Shown: positions 1 to 6,932 of the stretch, piece after piece
Numbering within the stretch: the stretch's first letter is position 1
Layout of the letters: every line of letters starts with the position of its first letter
NCBI GenBank assembly: GCA_013153575.1
Contig: JAADEE010000249.1
Coordinates: 1-6,933, forward strand
Reading direction: 5' to 3'
DNA: 6,933 bases
Origin: Chlorobiota bacterium
GTDB taxonomy: Bacteria > Bacteroidota > Bacteroidia > Bacteroidales > JAADGE01
Translations under genes and position numbers: made by a program
The notes under the pieces: generated by a model
The model's input: only the letters and a program-made list of their open reading frames with translations
Databases searched by the model: none
What the model was told of the DNA's origin: nothing

Positions 1-2550
1 GAGCTTACTGTTTTGAATGATGAAAATAATCCGGCTGAAATTATTGGAGAACCTTTGTATAAAAACAAAAAAACGTTAAACAAAAATATTCAGTCGGAAA
101 GCGATTTTGTTATTGTTCCGGATTATGTTGATGAGCAAGAAAATCTGCCATTAGTTTTACCTAATAACAGGTTTACGAGAAATTGGGTGTATACTACCGA
201 GGGAATTCATTGGAACGAAAATTATCAGGTGCCGTACAAAAATGAAAATTACAAAAATCAGTCAGAATCTGTATTGCCCGTATTGAATGATATTTATCCT
301 TGGTTGTCTGTTGGTAATTTTTTGGAAGATAAAATTTTTAAAGTACCCTATAAATTAGATAATAACAAATTTAATTTTGGTGGTTCAGATAACTTTATGC
401 TTCCATTAACCGAAACTTTTTTTAAGTATTTTGATACCAACAACATTGAGAGATATGTTACCATTGAAGATGACTTAGCGGCAGGAGGGGTAAAGGTTAA
501 ATTGGAAATTCCCGTTAAAAAGGGTACAATTACTTTTACTAAATTTTATTCGGATGATGATATAGTAGAACTACCGATACATTTGGCTATTTTACCGTTT
601 GTACAAAGAGAAGATGAAAAACTTGATTATACGATTGCTTTAATAGATGGTAGATATAAAAGAAATGCAAATATTTCATTGGGATATTATAGTAAAGGTG
701 TTTTAATTGAAGAAAATGTACAAGGAAAAGTAAGAAATTCCAATTCTGATTATAATGATACACCGTTTTTAGTCTATAATTTTGAAAATACTAATTTTGA
801 TTTATTGTTAATAAATATTGATAATATTTCAAAAGCTGCCATTGTGCCTAATTTCAAAAAAATAAAAGGTGGGGTAGCTATGCGTTATTCCGTTGATTTT
901 GGTACAACCAATACGCATATTGAATATTTACCTGAGAACAGTAGTGATGAATCTAAGGCTTTTGATAACAATCAAGAAATATGGCGTTCTATATTAGATG
1001 ATACAGTTAGTGCAGATCCACAAATTATAGCAAATGAAAGTATTTTTGATTCATTATTATTACCTGATATTATTGGTAATAACGAAGCTAAATTTCCTTT
1101 ACGTTCTGCTCTTGCTTGGAATAAAAATATCAGTACAAACGAGCATATTCAAGTATTTAGAGATACCAATAATTTTTTATTGTGGGGAATACGGCAATTA
1201 CCTTTTTATCAAAGTATAGATTTATATACGGATATTAAATGGGGAAATTCAGGCGATATCGAAAAGGTAAAAAGTTACATTGATTTTATCGTACATATGT
1301 TGTATTATAAAACCTTGGTCAATGGTTATAATCCAAAAAATTCAACTGTTACCTGGTTTTATCCGGTAAGTATGTCAAGAGCTGAAATTAGTCGGTTTGG
1401 AAATGCTTGGAGAGAAGCTTTTGTGAAGTTATTTGGAAAAAATAGGTTAGCAGATAGATTAATCAGTTTACCTGAAAGTATAGCTCCTTATTATGGTTTA
1501 AAGAATGTTATTACGGGATTGACTTTATCAATAGATATTGGAGGAGGTTCATCTGATATAGCTGTTTATCCATCTAATAGTGAAAAACCGGATTTTATTT
1601 CATCAATACGATTTGCCGGAAATGCTATGTATGGGGATGCTTTTTCGAATGAAGAATATGCCATAAGAACCAGATTTAGCGGATTTGCCAATGCTTTTAA
1701 ACAAGATGCTATTGATGCGGCGCAAAAATCGACATATAAAGATAAAAAACTTCTATTGGATAACATTTTAAAAGGAAATCAACCGTCAAAGGAATTTATG
1801 AATTTTCTTTTCCAACTGGAACAAGACGATAGTATTAATTTTAGTTTGTTGGAATTATTGCAAAACGACGATAAATATAAAATTAACATTTTAATTTATT
1901 ATGCAGCTGTTTTCTATTATGCCGCAGTTATGATGAAAAATAGAAATTTAGATATTCCTAAAAATATCCTATTTAGCGGTATGGCTTCCAAATCTATTCG
2001 AATACTGGATGATTCATATAATTTTAATTCAATTTCTACATTAGCCCGTTTTATCTTTGAAAAAGTTTTTGAAAAAGAAGCCGGAAAAATTAATGTAGAA
2101 TTAGCTGAAAATCCCAAAAAAATTACCGCCAAAGGAGGTTTATCGACCAAAGTTACTAATTTGGAAATCCCGGTGCTTTTCTGGTATAATCACCAAGGTG
2201 CTGTAATTGATAAAGATAAAGATGTAGCAAGAACTCCTAGATATACGGATATTGTTGAAAATAAAGATGGTATTCACGAAAGTTTGGAAGCTTCTGTGAA
2301 AAATTTCTTTGAAATAATGGATGCTTATATCGATAATATTCGTTTGGAAGAAGCCTATAATATTTCTTGGGATGCTTATAACACTTTCAAAGAAATTAGA
2401 GATGATAATATTATTGACGATATTCAGAAAGCCATTAAAGCTTTTGAAAAATCAGCCAATAGTAAATTAGATGAAGGTTTGTTTACTTATGCTATTATTG
2501 GTATATTAAACAGATTGCCGAGAGAAATATTTAATAAATATTCTCATTAA
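1..2550 (+). CDS. Hsp70/actin-fold ATPase with large N-terminal extension (5' end outside window)
   Basis: The frame is open from base 1 (codons E-L-T-V-L precede the first possible start, a TTG at 13), so the gene is probably cut by the window edge. Residues below count from that TTG. Residues 1-289 form an unrecognised, beta-rich-looking extension. The nucleotide-binding core follows. Phosphate-1 is DFGTTNTH at 295-302. A PESIAPYYGL segment at 487-496 matches the Hsp70 'EPTAAALAYG' position. Phosphate-2 is SIDIGGGSSDIAVY at 506-519. The adenosine motif is NILFSGMASKSIRIL at 651-665. A short KGGL follows at 707-710. In this superfamily these motifs bind and hydrolyse ATP. No membrane segment or signal peptide is seen, so it should be cytoplasmic. 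The C-terminal ~130 residues are helical and do not look like a DnaK substrate-binding domain. It ends just before a strong terminator. The fold is secure. The role (filament, switch or chaperone-like motor for the membrane proteins downstream) is inference; SrfB-type proteins are a possible relative. Confidence 0.88.
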   Translation, partial: ELTVLNDENNPAEIIGEPLYKNKKTLNKNIQSESDFVIVPDYVDEQENLPLVLPNNRFTRNWVYTTEGIHWNENYQVPYKNENYKNQSESVLPVLNDIYPWLSVGNFLEDKIFKVPYKLDNNKFNFGGSDNFMLPLTETFFKYFDTNNIERYVTIEDDLAAGGVKVKLEIPVKKGTITFTKFYSDDDIVELPIHLAILPFVQREDEKLDYTIALIDGRYKRNANISLGYYSKGVLIEENVQGKVRNSNSDYNDTPFLVYNFENTNFDLLLINIDNISKAAIVPNFKKIKGGVAMRYSVDFGTTNTHIEYLPENSSDESKAFDNNQEIWRSILDDTVSADPQIIANESIFDSLLLPDIIGNNEAKFPLRSALAWNKNISTNEHIQVFRDTNNFLLWGIRQLPFYQSIDLYTDIKWGNSGDIEKVKSYIDFIVHMLYYKTLVNGYNPKNSTVTWFYPVSMSRAEISRFGNAWREAFVKLFGKNRLADRLISLPESIAPYYGLKNVITGLTLSIDIGGGSSDIAVYPSNSEKPDFISSIRFAGNAMYGDAFSNEEYAIRTRFSGFANAFKQDAIDAAQKSTYKDKKLLLDNILKGNQPSKEFMNFLFQLEQDDSINFSLLELLQNDDKYKINILIYYAAVFYYAAVMMKNRNLDIPKNILFSGMASKSIRILDDSYNFNSISTLARFIFEKVFEKEAGKINVELAENPKKITAKGGLSTKVTNLEIPVLFWYNHQGAVIDKDKDVARTPRYTDIVENKDGIHESLEASVKNFFEIMDAYIDNIRLEEAYNISWDAYNTFKEIRDDNIIDDIQKAIKAFEKSANSKLDEGLFTYAIIGILNRLPREIFNKYSH
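867..882 (+). promoter_or_regulatory. Possible internal translation start inside the ATPase gene
   Basis: AGGTGG at 867-872 (one mismatch to AGGAGG) lies 7 bases before an in-frame ATG at 880-882. The protein from that ATG would begin MRYSVDFGTTN, which is how stand-alone actin/Hsp70-like proteins usually begin, and would have 556 residues. The upstream 290 codons are open and look coding, so the longer protein is real or at least likely. Shine-Dalgarno use is weak in Bacteroidota, which lowers confidence. Confidence 0.25.
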
Positions 2551-2556
2551 ATATAT

Positions 2557-2594
2557 AAAACTTGTCCGGAACAAAACTTACCGGACAAGTTTTT
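2557..2594 (+). terminator. Rho-independent terminator
   Basis: A perfect 13-base inverted repeat has AAAACTTGTCCGG at 2557-2569 pairing with CCGGACAAGTTTT at 2581-2593. The arms are separated by an 11-base A-rich loop, and T residues run from 2590 to 2594. It begins 6 bases after the TAA of the ATPase gene, so it should end or attenuate transcription from the left. The A-tract/T-tract arms could also let it work on the minus strand. Its presence means the three genes to the right are either driven by their own promoter or reached by read-through. Confidence 0.9.
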
Positions 2595-2623
2595 CTATTT
2601 CCTAAACACATAACTTTATTATA

Positions 2624-3625
2624 ATGAAAACATATTTTTTTATTGCATTGTACATTCTTACGTCATTAAGTTTATTTGCCCAAATCAAACAATTCGATTC
2701 GGAGGAAAGCAAGGAACTGTATTGGAAACGAAGAGCCAATATTGAATTTTTAAATGATTATATAAATTCATACATTGTAAAAGGACTTGCTAATAAAGAA
2801 GAGAAAGAACAATATAATAAAAGTTTAAAACCAAAGATAGATCATTTGCTAAATATTAATAATGTTGAAGAATTTAATAAGAAATATAAGGAGTTTAAAA
2901 CAATTTTATCAGGGGCTAAGCAGTGGGGAGGCGCAAATGGCGTTTTTACTCGTTTAGATAAGGATATTGATTCCAAAAAGATTGATGATTTTTTTAATGA
3001 ATACACAAAGGGACAATACAAGATTAACGGAAAGCCACATATAAATCAGGGTTTAGTAAAACAGTTAAAAAATGATTTCAATGCAAGTAAAATAATAGAG
3101 AATAAAAAAGATGAAAAGCTGGATGAAGTGCAAGATAAAAGTAAAGCACAAGATGCAAAACCTGATAATGTTGGTAGTAATAGTCAACAAAATTCTGTAA
3201 CCAATCAAAATAAGGATAATGAATATCCAAGGCGAGTTGTAAGTGATGCAAATTTTTCAATTTTACCTTATTTATTAGTTTTTATTTTAGGCTTGTTGTT
3301 AATGTACTTTTTAACACTTTCTAAGATAAAGCAAGCAACTGAGGATAAATATGAATATTATAAAAGAAAATCCGATTTTGGTTTTAAAAAGGACATATTT
3401 CCTTTTGTTGCTGTAGTACGCTATTTGAACAACGAAAGGAGGGATGAAACTTTACTAAGAAAAAAAAATAATGAAAATGTAAAAGATAACAAGTATGTAA
3501 CTTTAAAGGAAAAATATGACAAACTATTAAGAGATAATAATGACTTGATTAATGATTTAAAAATGCCAATGAAAAAATTAATAATCTTGAGAAAAAAATT
3601 AATATTCAATCTAATGATAATATAA
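2624..3625 (+). CDS. Bitopic membrane protein with signal peptide and cytoplasmic coiled coil, as read (333 aa; frame-shifted 3' end)
   Basis: The ATG at 2624 is directly followed by a signal peptide (MKTYFFIALYILTSLSLFAQ, cleavage near residue 19/20), which fixes the start. No Shine-Dalgarno sequence is visible. Residues 20-210 are charged and mostly helical. They contain a WGG at 101-103 and end in a low-complexity K/D/N/Q linker at about 160-200, and should be periplasmic. One membrane helix spans about 212-233. The flank after it is rich in K and R, which places the C-terminal side in the cytoplasm, where a coiled coil starts near 292. The last ~20 residues before the TAA at 3623-3625 (from MPMKK on) break the coiled-coil pattern. 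The -1 frame (3562-3996) continues it and adds a globular domain. The intact protein would have 457 residues. I do not recognise a named family. Position suggests a structural partner of the MotA-like protein encoded next. Confidence 0.75.
   Translation: MKTYFFIALYILTSLSLFAQIKQFDSEESKELYWKRRANIEFLNDYINSYIVKGLANKEEKEQYNKSLKPKIDHLLNINNVEEFNKKYKEFKTILSGAKQWGGANGVFTRLDKDIDSKKIDDFFNEYTKGQYKINGKPHINQGLVKQLKNDFNASKIIENKKDEKLDEVQDKSKAQDAKPDNVGSNSQQNSVTNQNKDNEYPRRVVSDANFSILPYLLVFILGLLLMYFLTLSKIKQATEDKYEYYKRKSDFGFKKDIFPFVAVVRYLNNERRDETLLRKKNNENVKDNKYVTLKEKYDKLLRDNNDLINDLKMPMKKLIILRKKLIFNLMII
3556..3562 (+). other. Candidate -1 slippery heptamer T-TTA-AAA or indel site
   Basis: In the upstream frame the bases read T TTA AAA, which has X-XXY-YYZ phasing, followed by one more A. 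A one-base backward slip here gives D-L-K-N-A-N-E-K, which restores the coiled-coil pattern immediately. Equally, adding one A to the five-A run at 3559-3563 would fuse the two frames. This is the earliest place the switch can happen, because the -1 frame has a stop at 3553-3555. No clear downstream hairpin or upstream Shine-Dalgarno-like stimulator is visible. Confidence 0.45.
3592..3598 (+). other. Second candidate -1 slippery heptamer A-AAA-AAA
   Basis: A run of seven A residues is phased A AAA AAA in the upstream frame. This is the type of heptamer used for -1 frameshifting in dnaX and several insertion sequences, and such runs also allow transcriptional slippage. Slipping here also joins the two frames, before the zero-frame TAA at 3623. 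It would leave about 12 residues of out-of-pattern sequence (from MPMKK on) in the product, so it explains the protein less well than the 3556 site. Seven-A runs are common by chance in DNA this AT-rich. Confidence 0.35.
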
Positions 3626-4000
3626 ACACTAGTTCATATACTTCAGGAACAAAAGAAAAAACAAATATTCCTAAAAAAGAAATATATTTTAGCATTCCCG
3701 ATAGAAATGGTTTTTTTGATGAAACATTTAAGTCAAAAGAAATTAATAACAGAGTTTTTTATAAAATTGATGTTGAAAATGATTCTGTTAATGGCAAATT
3801 ACATTTTCTAGTTGACACTAGGACCGTCGGTAGAGCTATCAATCTATTAGATGATTACTTACTACCGGTGTGTGATATTGAAAATATGGATATGATGAGA
3901 AATGCCAAATCCATTAGACAGATACAACCCGGTAAGGTTTATTTAAATAATGGAAAATGGTATATAAAAGAAAAAGTAAAAATTAAATTTGTTTAGTAAA

Positions 4001-5581
4001 ATGAATATGTTTCTATTAATACAACCACAAGAAAAAGCAGTGCGAACAGTTGATAAGATTGCCAATGATATACATGCTTGGAGTTTATTGGATGTTGAGC
4101 ATGTATTGTTGTTTATTATTGTTATTTTTCAAATATACCTTTTTCTAAAAATATATAAGCGTACTTATGCTTTGAGTAAAACTTTTGCTTCAAAAGTGGA
4201 AATTACTCAAAATGAGACAGGTATTCCCAATTTTAAAGCAAAAAAATCTAATAAAGTTTTACGGAGAATTGAAGAAGCCATTAACAATTATTTAAATAAT
4301 AATTTCGGTTCAGCCGTTAATTTTAGTATCATAAGGGATATAATAGATAGAGAAATAGAACTGGAAGAAGAAGGTTTGCAACAAAGTATTCCTACACCTT
4401 TATATTTGGGGTTGGCAGCTACTATGATTGGTATCATCTTGGGTTTGTGGGCAATGCCTGGTTTTTCCGATGCTAATTTTTCAAATAGTATCGGGGTACT
4501 GATAACCGGTGTTAAATGGGCAATGACTGCCAGTTTGATTGGTTTGATTTTAACCACAATATTATCTATGTTTTTTAAACCGCGTTTACAAAAGCTATTG
4601 CGAGATAAAAATGAGGTGATTTCTATGCTTCAAGCCAAATTATTACCCGAACTTGTAAAAGCAGATGAAACCGGTTTAACAGGTTTAAAATCGAGTTTGG
4701 ATATGTTTTCCCGAAAAGCTGAGACAATTGTGAACGGAGTAATAGTGGCAGTAGCCAAAACAGGAAAAAATATAAATGAACAAAATCGTTTACTTGAAAG
4801 AATAGAAAAATTAGATGTTACTGAAATTTCACAAGCAAATATTTTATTATTCGAACGATTAGAAAAAAATCTAAAAACATTAGATAATTTATATATTCAT
4901 TTGAATCAAATAGAAAAAATTTCTGAAAATTTAAAATCTTTTGCTGAAAGAACAGAAGATGTTGAAATGATTGCAAAAAGTATAGATACAAGCCTGAAAG
5001 AAAGCCGTGAATTAACGGAATTTTTAACCAATCATTTCAAGCAATTGGATAACTTTAAAAAATATTCGATTAAAGCGGTAAATTATACCGATGCTCATTT
5101 TAGAGATATTATTGAGAAACTCACCAAAGAAGTTGAAAACAGAATTCGTCGATTAAATGAATTATCAAATCAAACGGATGCTGATTTAAGGGAAATTTTT
5201 CAAAAAATTTCAGAAAATTTAGACAAAAAAACACAAGAACATATTCGTGCATTTTATAAGGCTTATAATGATGCGGTTCCTAAATTTGACAATTTAAATA
5301 AATTGAAATTGCTTGATGAGATTAAGAAAGTTTTGGAAAAGAATTTGGAACAGGAAAGAATCCAAAGTGACAGGTTAAATAATTTAATTACAAAACAGCA
5401 AACAGCACCGAAACAAAAAAGTGCTAGAAATAAAGTGCCTGCGATAACCGGTAGTAACAATAAGAAAAAAACTAATAATCAAAGTAGTAGTAATGGAATA
5501 GAAACTAACACTAAACTTAATTGGTATGATAAACTAAATGAGAAGATTCTTAGATTTTATAAAAAAATGAGAAATGGATAA
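4001..5581 (+). CDS. MotA/TolQ/ExbB-family membrane protein with long helical tail, ZorA-like
   Basis: The ATG at 4001 (526 residues) is preferred over a TTG at 3989 that would overlap the preceding gene. It lies 4 bases after the TAG at 3994-3996. Membrane helix 1 is near residues 33-50. A cytoplasmic segment of about 80 residues follows. Helix 2 (133-152) carries LGLAATMIGIILGLW, matching the family's LGLLGTVxGI pattern. Helix 3 (164-192) carries GVKWAMTASLIGLILTT, matching the xALxTTAIGLxxAI pattern, with Thr176 at the usual polar position. In this family five such subunits form a channel around two single-pass partners and use the proton (or sodium) gradient to drive motion. Residues ~195-465 form an extended helical, partly coiled-coil tail into the cytoplasm, as in ZorA. 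A K/N/S-rich linker (~468-505) and a short basic amphipathic end follow. The family is clear; ZorA-like is a structural comparison. The defence role and ion use are inference. Confidence 0.85.
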   Translation: MNMFLLIQPQEKAVRTVDKIANDIHAWSLLDVEHVLLFIIVIFQIYLFLKIYKRTYALSKTFASKVEITQNETGIPNFKAKKSNKVLRRIEEAINNYLNNNFGSAVNFSIIRDIIDREIELEEEGLQQSIPTPLYLGLAATMIGIILGLWAMPGFSDANFSNSIGVLITGVKWAMTASLIGLILTTILSMFFKPRLQKLLRDKNEVISMLQAKLLPELVKADETGLTGLKSSLDMFSRKAETIVNGVIVAVAKTGKNINEQNRLLERIEKLDVTEISQANILLFERLEKNLKTLDNLYIHLNQIEKISENLKSFAERTEDVEMIAKSIDTSLKESRELTEFLTNHFKQLDNFKKYSIKAVNYTDAHFRDIIEKLTKEVENRIRRLNELSNQTDADLREIFQKISENLDKKTQEHIRAFYKAYNDAVPKFDNLNKLKLLDEIKKVLEKNLEQERIQSDRLNNLITKQQTAPKQKSARNKVPAITGSNNKKKTNNQSSSNGIETNTKLNWYDKLNEKILRFYKKMRNG

Positions 5582-6788
5582 ACAAAGTTTTTTTGAGGAA
5601 AATGCTTTCTTATTTTGGATGCTTGGATTGGGTATTGCTATTTTTATGTTTGTTGTCGGGTTAAATTCATCTGTTTTTTGGGGTTATAAAAATGAATTAC
5701 CTTGGAGAAGAGAGTTTATTAAAAAACAAATACTTTTAGAACAGATATATTATACCGAAAATAGTTCTACTAGAAGAAAATTTTTTAATGAAATTATGAA
5801 ATTTGACAAGAACTCAGCAACTGCTGATAAATATAAGAGTTATACACTGTTTCGTCCTAATCCTGAAATTAAGGATTCAACCATAAATACAATTATAGTT
5901 GTTGATAAAACGGTTTCGGTTGAAGCCTCTATAGGTAAGATAGTATCAAAAGACGAGAAAATCAAAGAATTATTCAAAGAAATTTCTACTCATTTTTCAG
6001 GTACTAATACAATTTTGAAAGATTCTGTATTAGAAATGTCATCAGCATCAACAATCCTTTCCATTTCATTATTGCATTATTTACTAAAAGCCAATAGTAA
6101 CAATGATAACAAATTCTCTCTTTTCTTTTACAAGACAGACACTTTAATATCCAGCCCTTTTTTAGAAAATCATATTATGTATCAAAATCAAGAAAATTAT
6201 AGTAAATATAGGGGAGATAATGAAAAAAATGAAATTACAGATCTATTAGTAAAAATACTCGACAATAACAATAATGATATAAAAAATCAGGTAACTAGAT
6301 TTGATACTATATACAGTTTCATTAAACAGTTTGTTGATAAAAATAACAATAGTAAAAACTATTATCACTTAATTATTATCAGTGATTTTATCGATAGTAA
6401 GCTCTTTTCTAAAAAAGATAAAAAACTTTACTTTAATACAGCATACAAAGAAAAATTATTGAATGCAATATCTGAATTAAGAGAAAGTAAAAAGATTGCA
6501 CAACAGACGTTGATACAGATGATTGAAAGTGACGAGTATTCAAAAACTGAGAATGGTATTAAAATTGATGCCTTATTAGATATAATTCATAGGTATTTTG
6601 ATCATATCAATTATTATCATTTAGATACGAAAAATAATTATGATTTTCAGAACAATCCTGCTGATTTCTTAAAACGAATCTCTTTATTTTCAAATAGAAG
6701 CGAACAAAACTTTGTTATTTATGATGGTTTTAATTGCATAAACAATACAAATGTAGGAATAGGTTTTATCAATAATAAATATAGATAA
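5574..6788 (+). CDS. Membrane-anchored vWA-like (MIDAS) domain protein
   Basis: The ATG at 5574 overlaps the end of the MotA-like gene by 8 bases, which suggests translational coupling and a shared complex. One membrane helix spans about residues 13-31. The N-terminus is acidic, and the flank after the helix is basic (K39, R45, R46, K50, K51), which puts the bulk of the protein in the cytoplasm. A vWA-like fold follows: strand NTIIVV then DKTVS at 111-115, a variant of the DxSxS metal-site motif. Candidate MIDAS threonines are T241 or T245. Strand HLIIISDF supplies the later metal-site Asp (D271). Residues ~280-404 are helical and then variable. vWA domains of this type bind a divalent ion and mediate protein-protein contacts. 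It sits where MotB or ZorB would lie, but has no acidic residue within the helix and no OmpA peptidoglycan-binding domain, so it is unlikely to be the ion-conducting partner. The vWA call rests on motif pattern only. Confidence 0.7.
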   Translation: MDKQSFFEENAFLFWMLGLGIAIFMFVVGLNSSVFWGYKNELPWRREFIKKQILLEQIYYTENSSTRRKFFNEIMKFDKNSATADKYKSYTLFRPNPEIKDSTINTIIVVDKTVSVEASIGKIVSKDEKIKELFKEISTHFSGTNTILKDSVLEMSSASTILSISLLHYLLKANSNNDNKFSLFFYKTDTLISSPFLENHIMYQNQENYSKYRGDNEKNEITDLLVKILDNNNNDIKNQVTRFDTIYSFIKQFVDKNNNSKNYYHLIIISDFIDSKLFSKKDKKLYFNTAYKEKLLNAISELRESKKIAQQTLIQMIESDEYSKTENGIKIDALLDIIHRYFDHINYYHLDTKNNYDFQNNPADFLKRISLFSNRSEQNFVIYDGFNCINNTNVGIGFINNKYR

Positions 6789-6932
6789 TAACAGTAAATA
6801 AATATTCCACCTATTCAAACGTTTCTTTAACACTATTGGCATTTCTTCTCTTTTAGGTTTATTACCATTATTAAAAACTTCTAAATAAAACGAACGGGAT
6901 TTTATTAAATCAGTATTTGGAAAAATAACTAA
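6690..6932 (-). CDS. Possible 3' end of a convergent gene (partial, unidentified)
   Basis: On the minus strand an open frame enters from the right edge at 6932 and runs 80 codons to a TGA at 6690-6692. The first ~40 residues (VIFPNTDLIKSRSFY, then NNGNKPKREE, then LKKRLNRW) have codon use and composition typical of real protein here, while the plus strand has no open frame in 6789-6933. Against it, the frame would overlap the end of the vWA gene by 99 bases tail to tail, which is long. The last ~35 residues, antisense to that gene, are hydrophobic and unremarkable. I recognise no family. It may be a real gene, a decayed remnant or chance. Confidence 0.3.
   Translation of the reverse strand, partial: LVIFPNTDLIKSRSFYLEVFNNGNKPKREEMPIVLKKRLNRWNIYLLLLSIFIIDKTYSYICIVYAIKTIINNKVLFASI

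Larger units (their letters stand above)
3556..3996 (+). pseudogene. Frame-shifted C-terminal part of the 2624 gene (coiled coil plus globular domain)
   Basis: This frame opens after a TGA at 3553-3555 and runs to TAG at 3994-3996. It has no plausible ATG, GTG or TTG start before about 3880, so it should not be a separate gene. Read from 3562 it continues the upstream coiled coil naturally (NANEKINNLEKKINIQ), then a short S/T/N linker. A compact domain of about 100 residues follows, running from EIYFSIPDRNGFFDE through LVDTRTVGRAINLLDDYL and VCDIENMD to QIQPGKVYLNNGKWYIKEK. The domain looks mixed alpha/beta and well conserved in character. I believe similar domains occur in Bacteroidota hypothetical proteins, but I cannot name a family. 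The frame ends 4 bases before the next ATG (4001), which is the tight spacing expected of the true gene end. The gene may be truly broken, translated by -1 slippage, or affected by a missing base in an A-tract. Confidence 0.72.

Noticed and set aside
1034..1219. Small plus-strand open frame of 61 codons
   Set aside because: It lies wholly inside the ATPase gene in another frame, has F/L/I/Y-rich low-complexity content, and shows no supporting signals.
13..2550. DnaK-type chaperone
   Set aside because: The nucleotide-binding motifs match the superfamily. However, the long N-terminal extension and the lack of a substrate-binding domain or DnaK signature sequences exclude an ordinary chaperone.
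2590..2618. Bacteroidota-type promoter for the 2624 gene (TAACTTTA at 2611-2618 as a -7 element)
   Set aside because: The -33 TTTG element is not present at the right distance, and transcription would begin on the ATG itself. The match is likely to arise by chance in such AT-rich DNA.
3989..4000. TTG at 3989 as start of the MotA-like gene
   Set aside because: It adds only four residues (TTG-F-S-K), overlaps the end of the previous coding frame, and is a rare start. The ATG at 4001 is a better choice.
4288..4557. Minus-strand open frame of 89 codons
   Set aside because: It is antisense to the conserved membrane helices of the MotA-like gene and has a composition expected of a shadow. The other minus-strand frames inside genes were rejected for the same reason.
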